Shown here one piece after another: positions 38,085-47,801 of a stretch of 64,000 bases of DNA (position 1 is the stretch's first letter; every line of letters starts with the position of its first letter). The stretch lies in assembly GCA_002392765.1 (NCBI GenBank), contig DGHT01000022.1, forward strand, positions 1-64,000, written 5' to 3'. The DNA is from Verrucomicrobia bacterium UBA3841 (GTDB lineage: Bacteria; Verrucomicrobiota; Kiritimatiellia; RFP12; UBA1067). A model generated the notes under the pieces. The model was not told the DNA's origin. It saw nothing but the letters and a program-made list of their open reading frames with translations, and searched no databases. The position numbers and the translations under genes were made by a program.

Positions 38085-40330
38085 GATTGATTGTGATCCT
38101 GTTCGCGCTTATATACCGATCTGCAATGGGTATCATGTCGCAAAACGCAACATTGTTTTTCGGAGGCGATGCAACAAACAAATTGCCGGCATTCGTAGAT
38201 TCTTATGGATATTTCGACTCGTCGGTCACAAACCGCCGTCCAAGCTTGCGGATATCGTCCTCGGTTGCCGCCGCAGTACTATCAACTGCCGGAGGAATCC
38301 TGCAGCGCCACATCCTCGCTGTGGAGCCGGAAAGACTGAATATCGATAGGTTTGATGCCGAATATTTCAGGACAAACGATTTTCTGGGGTGTATCTACGA
38401 TTGCGACAAATATGCTGCGGCATCGAATCGCACGGTGGAACTGTGCAGAATTACAGGGGATTATCTGGAGTACGCATTTGACATGTTTCGGAGTGCAGTC
38501 AATATCGGCAATCCCAATGGGTATACCTGGGATGGTTATAGAGACGGAGATTACCTTAGGAATCCATTTGGCTGGGGTTCATCTGTACTAGACAACTACA
38601 TTATAGCACTTAATGCACCCTCTGTCTTGGAAGCCGCCGAGTCAGAAGGTAATCCTGAATTATTGGAGTACAACCCCGAGTTTCCCGAATGGGACTGGCG
38701 TGAAGGCAGCGCCTGGCAATGGCGAACACCAGGGCAATGGGCATATACATGGCCAATGCTTTGCTATTGCAATGCTGATGGATTCATTATTAGCACCAAC
38801 ACATCGTTTCGCCCGCCGGAGACCATTCTGAACACCTATGTAATTCCTCTTTCCAATTGGTGGACGGGAGAGAATTTTCTGCGAACAAACCCTCCTGTTA
38901 TGCGCAGTGTAGAAATTCCTCGGCTCCTTGCAAGTCGATATGTCGACCGTCCCGCCTCGAACTACAATGTCAATATCACAAGCAATTTGATTAATACCAG
39001 CCGCATGTCCCATGCGAAAGCCGGTGCAATTCAGTATGCTGTTGCTATGATGGACAGGCTTTACGGTCAAAGTTTTGGTTTTAGGTTTTGGGAAGGTAAA
39101 GAGCAGTACGCATTACGAGGTGTAGACTATGGCGGCGGGATCACTGTCGGCGAAGGTAATTGGCAGTTCATAGCGAAAGAACGTCTTCCTGGCGCTTTTG
39201 TCGGAACCATGTCAATAAACCAGTCGCTACCGTGGGGAGACCCTCACCCCGTATGGATTCAGGAAGACACCACTAATTTTCCAAGCCACAATGAATTTAC
39301 AATGGAGACTCCTTTCTACTCCTGTTCTGGCATCCACCATGGTTACGGAGGGATTGTGTCAGCATCCCAAGGTCTCGTCGTCCCGTTTGAGGCTCTTCAG
39401 AGTTTGATTTTGGGCATAGGTCCGCCAGGCACTTACGAGATATCACTTGAATTGGTCGCTCCCGACACCGTCACAATATCGGCGTGGGGATCGTCTAGGT
39501 CGTGCCGCGCCGACCTAGACGATCTCTATGTTAGTTTTGGCGTAAGCGGCGCAGAAAGCACGTTCGTTGTTTATCCTGGCAATGTCATTTCAAATGCAAA
39601 CCCGTACGTGCACTGTTCTGTTGGCGTGGGAGGAGACGGACACTGGCTGTCCGGGAAATATCTGTGGTCAATGATTGAAGCCGATGTATATTCATTTGAC
39701 CGCATGGAGGTTTATGGGGAGTATACATCTGCCGGAGGCCTTGATTTATTAGGACAACCGGATCAGGCGTCAATGTTCGATTATGGCCTGAGTGTTTACA
39801 CGAATTATGTAGAGTATACTCGCATCCGCAAACTTCGAGACGGCATTAATAAAGGGGCAAAATCCATTCACAATGTTTCAAATATGGTACTCAATGCGGC
39901 TGACAATCTGAAAGCCCAAGCTAGATCTCAAATATCCCAATTGATAGGAGGCGATATCGAGGATCTTAGATCGCTCCTTGTCGTTGACAATCGCGAGATA
40001 ACGAATCTTCGCGGTCAGATTGACGGCGCAATCGCTTCGTTGCCGGCTCGCTCGGCTTTGTATATGTCCAGCTTTACTTGCTCATGCGACAATCCGGGCG
40101 GCCCGTATACTGTCACATACCGTATTGACAGCGAGGGATCGGCAATACCTGTCACCCACACCCTTGTTATGACACCAGGCACTGTACTGTCCGTCGGCTC
40201 AATATCCGCCGACTTCGTTCCAACCTCGAGCAAGGAAGGAAGCACCCCGCCAGCATCGGTGTATGCTACGCAGTATTTCCCGACGCGCTATAGATTTAGC
40301 CTTGACACCATCAACCTACCTGAGGATTAA
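38081..40330 (+). CDS. large tail-tip or fibre protein, unknown
   Basis: 749 aa, the last phage gene. An N-terminal hydrophobic segment (MRLIVILFALIYRSAMG) looks like a signal or anchor. The body is rich in Trp, Tyr and Asn (FPEWDWREGSAWQWRTPGQW), then a beta-rich part (SAWGSSRSCRADLDDLYVSF) and a coiled coil (KGAKSIHNVSNMVLNAADNL) near residue 610. Lower GC than the other late genes. Size and place suit a receptor-binding tip, but there is no recognised family. Confidence 0.65.
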   Translation: MRLIVILFALIYRSAMGIMSQNATLFFGGDATNKLPAFVDSYGYFDSSVTNRRPSLRISSSVAAAVLSTAGGILQRHILAVEPERLNIDRFDAEYFRTNDFLGCIYDCDKYAAASNRTVELCRITGDYLEYAFDMFRSAVNIGNPNGYTWDGYRDGDYLRNPFGWGSSVLDNYIIALNAPSVLEAAESEGNPELLEYNPEFPEWDWREGSAWQWRTPGQWAYTWPMLCYCNADGFIISTNTSFRPPETILNTYVIPLSNWWTGENFLRTNPPVMRSVEIPRLLASRYVDRPASNYNVNITSNLINTSRMSHAKAGAIQYAVAMMDRLYGQSFGFRFWEGKEQYALRGVDYGGGITVGEGNWQFIAKERLPGAFVGTMSINQSLPWGDPHPVWIQEDTTNFPSHNEFTMETPFYSCSGIHHGYGGIVSASQGLVVPFEALQSLILGIGPPGTYEISLELVAPDTVTISAWGSSRSCRADLDDLYVSFGVSGAESTFVVYPGNVISNANPYVHCSVGVGGDGHWLSGKYLWSMIEADVYSFDRMEVYGEYTSAGGLDLLGQPDQASMFDYGLSVYTNYVEYTRIRKLRDGINKGAKSIHNVSNMVLNAADNLKAQARSQISQLIGGDIEDLRSLLVVDNREITNLRGQIDGAIASLPARSALYMSSFTCSCDNPGGPYTVTYRIDSEGSAIPVTHTLVMTPGTVLSVGSISADFVPTSSKEGSTPPASVYATQYFPTRYRFSLDTINLPED

Positions 40331-40387
40331 ATAAGTTTGCAAATCTCTTGCAACCGCATTGCACATTCTCGACAACTTGATTCTTTA

Positions 40388-40411
40388 TCTCAAATCCCAT
40401 TGCGTTTTACA
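40388..40411 (-). other. prophage right end (transposase-binding terminal repeat)
   Basis: Read inwards it is TGTAAAACGCAATGGG-ATTTGAGA. A related motif, GCAATGCGGTTGCAAG, lies about 25 bp further in (near 40365-40340) and may be a second transposase site. Confidence 0.8.
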
Positions 40412-40623
40412 GCGTTTGCGGGCAAAGCGGGGACGGGGAGTTGTGAAATTGTGGCAACTGGGAAAGTCAGCATCCTGCCGGCGGAATCAAGGAGATGGAG
40501 CATCTTGCTCCGTCACTGCCGGGGGAAACTGGGGGAACGGGCGTCCCGCCCGTTTGAGAATTGTGGAATTGTGGGAAGAGTGAACCGGGGAGGGACCGGG
40601 AAGGGTCGCGCTTCAGCGCGTCC
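40412..40623. repeat. right half of the composite repeat plus octads and half-cloverleaf
   Basis: 40412-40501 matches 61691-61780 with two mismatches in 90 bp. It includes a 5' half-cloverleaf (CAAGGAGATG, hairpin GAGCA-tct-TGCTC). Then come GGGCGTCCCGCCC and octads GTGGAATT at 40556-40612. No gene. Confidence 0.8.
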
Positions 40624-43600
40624 TTATTGCGCAGCGCCGGCGCCATGCTCCACATACCCGCGCTCGAAGTCGATGACCGTTGCGGGAAGGCCGTTGTCCC
40701 ACTGGTGCCACCATGCGTCGAGACGTCCAAGATAGAAGTCGGCGATCAGCCCGGACCACATCCTCGCCGCATAGTCGTTCGTCGGCGGTCCCCATACGGT
40801 GAGTATCCGCCTTGCGTTCTTCACATAAATATCCGCAAGCGCCGGATCGCCCTCGGCGCAATCCCGCGCCATTGCGACCCATCTCTCCATGTTGAGCGTC
40901 GGATGGTTCCTGAGCCTCGCGTCAATGTCGAGAAGTCCCTCCCGTATCTGGCGCCGGAGCTCAAGCGCACGCTCCGTGTTCAGGGCTTCGCGTTCGCGCT
41001 GCTCTTCGTACATAAGCCTGTCGATGCGGTATCCGTCGACCAGAGACGTGTATTCCGCAAGGTCGAAGCGGAAAAGCGGCGAAGCCGCAAGGACAGGGTC
41101 CTTCGCCGCTTCGCGCATCGCGGCCGCACCTTCCTCCCGCAACGCCATCTCATCGTCGGCGATCTCGCCCCACCAGGCGCTGCCGCCGGCGGACGGACGC
41201 TCCACCGGCTTCTTGCCGCCGGGACCGGAACTCCAGTGCGGTTCCGCCGGACTCGACTGCCAGCGGAAGCGCGGATGGTCGTTGAACCTGGACCAAGGTC
41301 CGCGCAGAAACGCATCCCAGGCTCTCTCCAGCGCCGGGGAACATGCCCCGTACCGGCACAGAGACCATCGGCGGAACCAGTCGTGAAGATCGATCCTTGC
41401 CGCGCCCTCCGGCCGCCAATAGGAATCGTAGACAAGCTCGAACACCGGCTCCATGCACTCCACGCCCTCCGGCGCAGTGCCAAAGCCGACAAGATTGCCG
41501 CGATTGGACGATGCAAGCGCGCCGTCGCGACCGTTCGCGTAGAACTCAAGCGGCCCGGACCCGAAGTCGTTGGCGCCGCCCATGTTCGGGATCAGGCTCC
41601 ATATCCATTCCTTTCCGCCGAATCCCGCGAAACGGTCCCAGTTCCACTTGCCCTTGCCGTAGTGCCGCGTATAGTCGACCGCAAGGTCGAGGACAAGCAT
41701 GGCGTCGTCCGGGATGTTCTCCGTAAAGGCCCTGTATCTGTCAGCGGTCCAGCAGTCCTCGAGGAACATCCAGCCCTGCACAGCCCACGTGGCGTCAGGG
41801 TTGGCGTCGCGGATTCCATCAAGTATGTTTTCCGCGCAGTGCGCAAGGCCCCTGCGAATATCCTGCTCGTCCGTCCAGGGGAACTTGAGTTCGTTGAAGC
41901 TGTCGGCGAGGTAGTACCTGGTCCTGCCGAACTCCTTCTCCCACTCCTCCACCCATACGCGAGCCATCTCCCTGAATATGGGCTGGTCGGGAGAAAGGAA
42001 CCACGCATGGTTCGTGTCCCAGCGGACTTCCTTGAGCTTCACGTCAGTCCGCACTTCCCTCAGAGCCTCCGGAACGAACCCCGCGAAGCCGTGCACGACC
42101 GGCTCAATGCCAAGCTCGCGCATCCGGGAGAGTACCGCATGCTGAAGTCTCACCGACCTCTCGCGCCACTGGCGCGGCAAACCGTCGGGATATCCGGAGA
42201 GGTTGCCCATCCTGAACCACGGCAGATGCGCGGGACCGACAAACCACTTCTCTATCTTCTCCTCCGGGACGCCAAAGCGCCTCAGCATGCGAAACGCAAT
42301 CTCCTCGTCGGCGATCGTTGCAAGCGACATGTTTATGCCGTGCAGCGCCATCCAGTCCAGCTCCTCCATCCAGCGCTTCTCGCTCCAGAACGGCATGGAG
42401 TAGCCGAACGTCACAACGTTGAAAGCCTGAAAGTACCTGACGGGCGCCTCGACACGCACATCCGGCGAAGGCGCGAACGCGGCAGCCGCGTCGAAGCGCT
42501 TTCCGCTCCATGTCGCAATCGCGGCGTTCTTCGACTTCGCGTTGTCATAGAAGGCACGGCAGATCGCAGTTGGAGACGACCCGCGCAACGTCCACCCGCC
42601 GTCCGCGATCTCGTACACCTGCCGTCCCCCGGGGGCGCACGGAATATCCTCTATCCTGACCCTCGCGGCAACTTCCTCGCCGGCAAAGCGCGCGATGACG
42701 CCGCGCGACGGATGCGCCGCCGCATTTTCAGCGGTCACCTCCAGCGAGGCCTTCAGGCGGATATCCTCGCTGCTGGAGCCGACAAGCACCTCGAACGTCC
42801 CTGGCTCAACGACCCACTTCAAATTCGCATCGAGAAGCGCCAGATGGTGCGGCTCGAGGGCAAAGGATATCCGCCTTGTCTCCATCGGCTCCAGATGGAC
42901 CTTTTCAAACCCGCGGAGCATGGAGTCCCACGTGACCACGCTCGACTCGACGTCCTTCACATACAGCTGCACGACCTCCGAGCCCGCCATCCATCCAGTG
43001 TTGGTGACGTCCAGCGAAACGACGCGCCGCGTCGCCGCGTCGGCCACGCGGGGTTCCACGCTGATGTTCGAATAGGCGAAACGCGTATAGCTCAGCCCGT
43101 AACCGAACGGATACAGCGCCCCTTGTACGCGAGTATGCGCAAACTCGTCGGTCTGGCCGTTGTGCGAACTTTTCCGGAACGGAAAGTTCAGCTCGATCTG
43201 CCCGACCGTCTTCGGGAACGTCACGTTCAGCCGTCCGCACGGATTCACCTCGCCGAACAAAGTGCGAGCGACGGCGACGCCGACCCTGCTTCCGCCGAAC
43301 CACGTCTCAAGGATCGCCGCGACGTTGCGCTCGGCCCAGTTGACGGTGACGGGCTGGCCGTTGACCAGGACAAGCACTACCGGCCTGCCCGTCGCATGCA
43401 GACGCTTCAGCAGCATTTCCTGCCGGCCGGGGAGGTCCAGCGACGTACGCGACCTGCACTCGCCGGTGATCTTCTCGCTCGTGCCGAGGACCGCCACCAC
43501 CACGTCCGCGTCCGCCGCGGCCGCCACGGCCTCGTCCATCATCTCCATTTCGTCCCTGTCTGGCTCTGTCGGGACGATCTCGCTGTCCGGCCACGTCCTG

Positions 43601-46260
43601 TCGACCGTTTCGCAACCCTTCCTGTAGACAACTTCCGCATGCCCGTCCAGATATTCCCTGAGCCCGCGCAATATGCTGACGTCGTCGTTGTCCCGCGGTC
43701 CGTAGCGGCTCGTCATGTAGTCTGTCTCGTCCGCGAGCGGACCGGCGACCAGTATCTTTCCGACGCGGCTCCGGTCCAGCGGCAGCACGCCGGTGTTGCG
43801 CAGGAGCACCAGCGACTCCTCCTGGATCCGGTCGGCTGTCGTGGTCCGCGGCCCCGCCCCGTCTGCACTCGACTCCATGAACACCTGGAGCCGCGCGCCC
43901 CATTCGCGGCGAAACTGCCCTGGACTGCTCTTCGGCAAGGCGCACTTGACGAGAAGGTAGTTGTAACCCTTCGTCACCTTGTGCCGGAACCACTCCGGCG
44001 CCATCAGCATGCCTTCCGTCCAAGGGAGGCCGCGATAGACCTCCTTGTCTCCGATGAACGCCTGGAGCCGCGATGCACCTCCAAGCGCGAAAACCGCCTC
44101 GCCCGCCTCGTCGCTCCAGAAGCGGAACATCAGATACGCGAGCCGCCCGCGCTCGCTGCCGTAGACGTCGCGCAAGTCGAAGAACACTTCCGGCGTCCGC
44201 TGCGGAACTTTGTAGAGGTTGCGGTACTTCAAGTCGTCCCACCCTTCCGGCTCGAAGACCTGTTCCTCAATCGGCTTCGTCTCGTCGTAGGGATACGCCT
44301 CGCCGGACGTGTAGGCGGCGACGACAGGCAGTTCGACGCGCTTGACCGTATCGGGGAAGCACGTAATGCGCCCAAGCGTCGTCGCATACGGTACCAGTTC
44401 GATCGCCGTTCTCCTTCCAGTCGGATGCACAAAGAGCGGCGGATCGGGCATGAAGCGGTTGAAGTCCGCTGTTCGCCACTCCTCGATTTCGCACACCGGC
44501 ACCTTGAGCACCATCGCCGGGGACTCGAACGGATAAGAGCTCTTCCTGAACTCGACCTTTAAATCGGCTTTCTTGAGCTCGTTCGTGTCAAAGGCATAGT
44601 TCCAGGGGCCGTTAGGCACAATCCTGAGCGCCCCAAACGCGTCGCCGGGCTCTTCTTCGACAACTTCGCTCGGCACGGCGTATGCGAAGGTAATCGGTCC
44701 GCGCTCAAACCAATGCCAGTTGCGTTCGCTCTTCAAGGCGACCTTCGTGGGAAGCGGAACGACGAACGTGTCACCGTCCTTCCATACGCGTTTTTCGACA
44801 AGGACCTTTCCCGCATCGGGCCGGTCGCACCACGACGGAACGCGGTACTTGAGCGGCATCTCGACGGTTCCGCCGCGATAGACGATTCTTGCTTCGTCGC
44901 CAAATGGATAGCCGCCGTCAAGCTCCTCCAGCGTGTACTTTACGCCGCGATATTCGCCGGAGAGCGTGGACGGACCGTAGACCATCTTGACCGGCGCGCC
45001 CGTCTCAGCGTCCTTGAGCCACAGACGCGCAACGTACGCGGGCATGGCGCGACCGATGTTGCCGGTGCAGCACTGCGGAAAGTGCGCCTTGCGGTACTGC
45101 CGCCAGGTGGATTCCGCATAGTTGAAGTGGGCGCTTTGCGAAAACGGCGTGCAAAACGCCTGGTTTACGGACGAGAGATACTGGTGGCGCCTGAAGTCTT
45201 TGGTGCAGCTTCCCGGAAGCGCATTGTAGACGATCCGCTCCATGCGGTCAGCCGCCGCGACGCTCCCCTCCGCCATCAGATAGTAGCCAAGCGCCCATGT
45301 CATGTCGGCAGCGAGACATGTTTCGTGCCCCTGCCTCGGATCGCGTCCGGAAAGAAACTCGTTGCCCGAAATCTGTCCATCCGCCTGTTCATTGACGGCA
45401 AAGACATCCTCCATAGCGCACCGGCCTTTTTCAAGAAGCGCCTTGTCGCCGGTGTAGAGGTAGAGCAGCGCGGGGATTTTAAGCGATTCGCAAAAGGAAA
45501 CGCCGTGGTCGTGGATGCGCCGCTCGTTGCCGAACTCGCGGCAGTAGCGCGTCCCCCTGTAGGAGGCGAGCGCGTCCTCGAGAAGAGACTTGTCGCCCGT
45601 CCGCTCGTATATCTTGCACATTCCCTCGGCGGCAAGCATGTCGCGTCCGTCCCACTTCGCACGGTCGGCCTTGTGCGCGGCAAAATGCCGCGCAAACGCT
45701 TTTGTCACCTCGGCCTCGCGCCCTGTCGCCTCTCCCCACGCCCAAATCGCGCGGAAAAACACGACAAGCGGCCATTGCGTCCCCGAGTTTGAAAGCGGCG
45801 TGAAGATGTCGCCGTCATTCGCAGGATGGGCAAGAACCCACTCGAAGGACCTGGCCGCATCCTCCATCAGCGCAGGAGCGTCTGCAAGCGCGGCGACGCG
45901 GACCATGCCGTCCAGCAGGTATGCGCTCTGCTCGAAAGGCCACCACGAACCGCTCGCCCAGAAATCCTCCTTCGTGCCTTCCTTTTTCTGGTCGCTGCCG
46001 TTGTAGACGCCCTCGGTGAAGTATATTTCCTCCATCCGTCCTTCCCAAAGGGATCCGTCGAACGGATAGCCAAGCTTCTCGCGGTGGCCGGTCAAGCCAT
46101 CCGCCTGACGGCGCAGAAACTCCAGCAAATACCCGGTTGGCTTAACTTCGCCGGTCTTCGCCTCGCGACACACGCCGTAGTAAGGCACCTCGGCTGCGGC
46201 AGCTTCAAGACAGCAGATCGCACACAGCGTCGCAAGGCTTGCTATGCACATGGTTCTCAT
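40624..46260 (-). CDS. giant secreted glycosidase: GH127-like + GH3 C-domain + GH89
   Basis: 1,878 aa with signal peptide (MRTMCIASLATLCAICCLEA). Residues about 22-650 are GH127-like (FWASGSWWPFEQSAYLLDG, GHETCLAADMTWALGYYL, CCTGNIGRAMPAYVARLW with the catalytic-type Cys). About 805-1150 are a GH3 C-terminal domain and Fn3-like domain (RIQEESLVLLRNTGVLPL, LYPFGYGLSYTRFAYS) without a GH3 barrel. About 1175-1850 are GH89, alpha-N-acetylglucosaminidase (FGYSMPFWSEKRWMEELDWM, ADSFNELKFP, FGTAPEGVECMEPVFEL with both catalytic Glu). The start at 46260 overlaps the SGNH stop. No stop or frame break joins the domains. Confidence 0.88.
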   Translation of the reverse strand: MRTMCIASLATLCAICCLEAAAAEVPYYGVCREAKTGEVKPTGYLLEFLRRQADGLTGHREKLGYPFDGSLWEGRMEEIYFTEGVYNGSDQKKEGTKEDFWASGSWWPFEQSAYLLDGMVRVAALADAPALMEDAARSFEWVLAHPANDGDIFTPLSNSGTQWPLVVFFRAIWAWGEATGREAEVTKAFARHFAAHKADRAKWDGRDMLAAEGMCKIYERTGDKSLLEDALASYRGTRYCREFGNERRIHDHGVSFCESLKIPALLYLYTGDKALLEKGRCAMEDVFAVNEQADGQISGNEFLSGRDPRQGHETCLAADMTWALGYYLMAEGSVAAADRMERIVYNALPGSCTKDFRRHQYLSSVNQAFCTPFSQSAHFNYAESTWRQYRKAHFPQCCTGNIGRAMPAYVARLWLKDAETGAPVKMVYGPSTLSGEYRGVKYTLEELDGGYPFGDEARIVYRGGTVEMPLKYRVPSWCDRPDAGKVLVEKRVWKDGDTFVVPLPTKVALKSERNWHWFERGPITFAYAVPSEVVEEEPGDAFGALRIVPNGPWNYAFDTNELKKADLKVEFRKSSYPFESPAMVLKVPVCEIEEWRTADFNRFMPDPPLFVHPTGRRTAIELVPYATTLGRITCFPDTVKRVELPVVAAYTSGEAYPYDETKPIEEQVFEPEGWDDLKYRNLYKVPQRTPEVFFDLRDVYGSERGRLAYLMFRFWSDEAGEAVFALGGASRLQAFIGDKEVYRGLPWTEGMLMAPEWFRHKVTKGYNYLLVKCALPKSSPGQFRREWGARLQVFMESSADGAGPRTTTADRIQEESLVLLRNTGVLPLDRSRVGKILVAGPLADETDYMTSRYGPRDNDDVSILRGLREYLDGHAEVVYRKGCETVDRTWPDSEIVPTEPDRDEMEMMDEAVAAAADADVVVAVLGTSEKITGECRSRTSLDLPGRQEMLLKRLHATGRPVVLVLVNGQPVTVNWAERNVAAILETWFGGSRVGVAVARTLFGEVNPCGRLNVTFPKTVGQIELNFPFRKSSHNGQTDEFAHTRVQGALYPFGYGLSYTRFAYSNISVEPRVADAATRRVVSLDVTNTGWMAGSEVVQLYVKDVESSVVTWDSMLRGFEKVHLEPMETRRISFALEPHHLALLDANLKWVVEPGTFEVLVGSSSEDIRLKASLEVTAENAAAHPSRGVIARFAGEEVAARVRIEDIPCAPGGRQVYEIADGGWTLRGSSPTAICRAFYDNAKSKNAAIATWSGKRFDAAAAFAPSPDVRVEAPVRYFQAFNVVTFGYSMPFWSEKRWMEELDWMALHGINMSLATIADEEIAFRMLRRFGVPEEKIEKWFVGPAHLPWFRMGNLSGYPDGLPRQWRERSVRLQHAVLSRMRELGIEPVVHGFAGFVPEALREVRTDVKLKEVRWDTNHAWFLSPDQPIFREMARVWVEEWEKEFGRTRYYLADSFNELKFPWTDEQDIRRGLAHCAENILDGIRDANPDATWAVQGWMFLEDCWTADRYRAFTENIPDDAMLVLDLAVDYTRHYGKGKWNWDRFAGFGGKEWIWSLIPNMGGANDFGSGPLEFYANGRDGALASSNRGNLVGFGTAPEGVECMEPVFELVYDSYWRPEGAARIDLHDWFRRWSLCRYGACSPALERAWDAFLRGPWSRFNDHPRFRWQSSPAEPHWSSGPGGKKPVERPSAGGSAWWGEIADDEMALREEGAAAMREAAKDPVLAASPLFRFDLAEYTSLVDGYRIDRLMYEEQREREALNTERALELRRQIREGLLDIDARLRNHPTLNMERWVAMARDCAEGDPALADIYVKNARRILTVWGPPTNDYAARMWSGLIADFYLGRLDAWWHQWDNGLPATVIDFERGYVEHGAGAAQ

Positions 46261-47582
46261 TTTGTCCCTCCTGTCATGAAGTATGCGAGCATGATGCGGC
46301 CGATAATCTGCTTGCCGAGCTCGCCGGAATGGACGAAGTCGCGGCTGTAGTATTGGTTGGGCAGCCCCGAACCGTAAAGCCACGTGTAGCAAGGCAAGAA
46401 CTCGTCCCACCACTGCATCCTGTTCGCCGCGCAGAGTTTCTTCAGCGCTCCGTATTCCGTCTCCATCTCGCGCATTCTGAACTGCGACGGGCCGAACGGC
46501 ATCTTCGGGAGCGGCGCATCCAGGTTGTCGTCGTCGTACGGACGCGTATCGACGGAAAGCGGCGAATTGACGAGCAGGACTTCGCAACCGAGACGTTCGC
46601 GGGCAACCTTCGCTACGCGCACCATCGCGTCCGCGCCGGTCGGACCAACATCCTTCCCGCCTTTCTCGTCGTGCTTCCTGTTGTTGGAGATACCGCCGAT
46701 TATCAGGATGTCTGGCTTGTGGTCTACAACATACGGATAGAAGTTCTCGGCGAGAATGTAATGCCAGCAGCCCGTTCCGCCGCGCATGGAGAGAATCCAC
46801 TCGACGTTCGACTGCGGGAATTCGCGCTTGACGAGCGCGTGGAACTGCGAGTGGAACGTATCCTGTATGATCGAATCGCCGAGCATCACGACGCGCCACG
46901 GCTTGCCGGTCTTGAGCGCATCCATCGTGCGCGGCAGAAGCGCAGTCCAGTCGCCTTCGGGCGCGAAGTCGAGCGGCGCTTTCGCTGCGATCTCGCCGTA
47001 GATGCGGTCGGCATACTCCGCCGCGTCCTCCCATGTCGCCGTTTCGATCTTGACGTTGGAAACCTCAAGCGTACACCTGTCGCCCTTCTTCTCGTTCATG
47101 GCCCACGGCTTCTGGAAAAAGAGTTCGAAGGAATCCACCTCGTCCCATGCGTACAAAACGCGCTCGTAATGCCTCGCCGCATCCACCGCAGGATACATCG
47201 TGTCGTAGCAGTCGGGCAGAACCTTGCCGTTCCTGTCGTAGAAGAACACCCCCTGGTTGCAGCGCTGCGGTCTGCCGCCCGGAGTGCCGGACATGAACTC
47301 GTACTTCGCATCGAACGAGAACTTGAAGTAAACGCCCTTGCCTGGCTCCTTGTGCGGAAGACGCAGCTTCTTCGTAGTAAGCCGGCCCTTCGCGCCCTCC
47401 GTCATCTCGATCTGCTCGAACTTCGCGCAGACGCGGTCGTTGTCCGTGAACGTGACGTTCCCAAACCTGAAGCCGGGCGTCCTGTCGGTTACGACGCCCT
47501 TCGCCTCGAATATCGTCCCGGCGTTCGCCGTGACAGCGGCGGCGAATACCGCCGCCAGGATTGTTCCGTACAGCATTCTCAT
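46257..47582 (-). CDS. secreted SGNH/GDSL-type esterase
   Basis: 441 aa with a signal peptide (RMLYGTILAAVFAAAVTANA). The C-terminal SGNH hydrolase has block I VMLGDSIIQD (S237), a GG-x2-N block (IIGGISNNRK) and the closing D-x2-H (RDFVHSGELG). The N-terminal 200 residues form a beta-rich domain (GVYFKFSFDAKYEFMSG). Likely removes acetyl or other esters from the glycan before the downstream glycosidases act. GGAGG lies before the ATG at 47582; the gene overlaps the GH89 fusion gene. Confidence 0.85.
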   Translation of the reverse strand: MRMLYGTILAAVFAAAVTANAGTIFEAKGVVTDRTPGFRFGNVTFTDNDRVCAKFEQIEMTEGAKGRLTTKKLRLPHKEPGKGVYFKFSFDAKYEFMSGTPGGRPQRCNQGVFFYDRNGKVLPDCYDTMYPAVDAARHYERVLYAWDEVDSFELFFQKPWAMNEKKGDRCTLEVSNVKIETATWEDAAEYADRIYGEIAAKAPLDFAPEGDWTALLPRTMDALKTGKPWRVVMLGDSIIQDTFHSQFHALVKREFPQSNVEWILSMRGGTGCWHYILAENFYPYVVDHKPDILIIGGISNNRKHDEKGGKDVGPTGADAMVRVAKVARERLGCEVLLVNSPLSVDTRPYDDDNLDAPLPKMPFGPSQFRMREMETEYGALKKLCAANRMQWWDEFLPCYTWLYGSGLPNQYYSRDFVHSGELGKQIIGRIMLAYFMTGGTK

Positions 47583-47801
47583 TTTCGCCTCCTTTCCAAC
47601 TTTCAACTACAGATCCCTTAGGCTAGAATATGCAAGCGCGCCGCATGCCGAGACAAAGCCTCGCCGTGTCAGCCCGCATCCCCTATTCAAACCCTCCCGT
47701 GTTTTCATCTTTATCCCTCAATTCCTGGCGCTGAACAGACACGCGCCGCCGAGACTCTTTCTGTCAAAGGCGTCTCACCACGCAATTTCAATACTGCTGT
47801 A
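47583..47801. other. intergenic region within the glycan block
   Basis: No gene. On the minus strand TATTCT (about 47625) may be a -10 box for the SGNH operon, with no good -35. An octad-like GTTGAAAGTTGGAAAGG forms the ribosome-site region. Confidence 0.35.

Larger units (their letters stand above)
7913..40411. mobile_element. complete Mu-like transposable prophage (32.5 kb)
   Basis: The ends read TG...CA and match as inverted repeats in 18 of 24 positions (7913-7936 and 40411-40388), with the shared core GCAATG and ATTTGAGA. The bases GCGT flank both ends (7909-7912 and 40412-40415); GCGTT is equally possible. Removing the element joins two halves of a repeat that exists uninterrupted at 61649-61780, confirming the borders. 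Content: leftward early operon with transposase, MuB-type ATPase, Gam and GemA; rightward repressor and cargo gene; rightward head and tail genes. All main genes look intact, so the element may be active. Confidence 0.93.

Noticed and set aside
7913..40411. Integrase-type attachment site for a tyrosine recombinase
   Set aside because: No integrase gene is present; ends, flanking duplication and DDE transposase fit transposition.
40561..44562. Plus-strand open frame of 1,333 codons opposite the glycosidase fusion
   Set aside because: Antisense shadow of a high-GC gene: Arg/His/Pro-rich, with no motifs, while the minus strand shows clear GH127, GH3 and GH89 signatures.
46261..47034. Upstream in-frame extension of the glycosidase fusion gene
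   Set aside because: The extension is an Arg-rich shadow of the SGNH gene; the signal peptide and overlap with the SGNH stop place the start at 46260.
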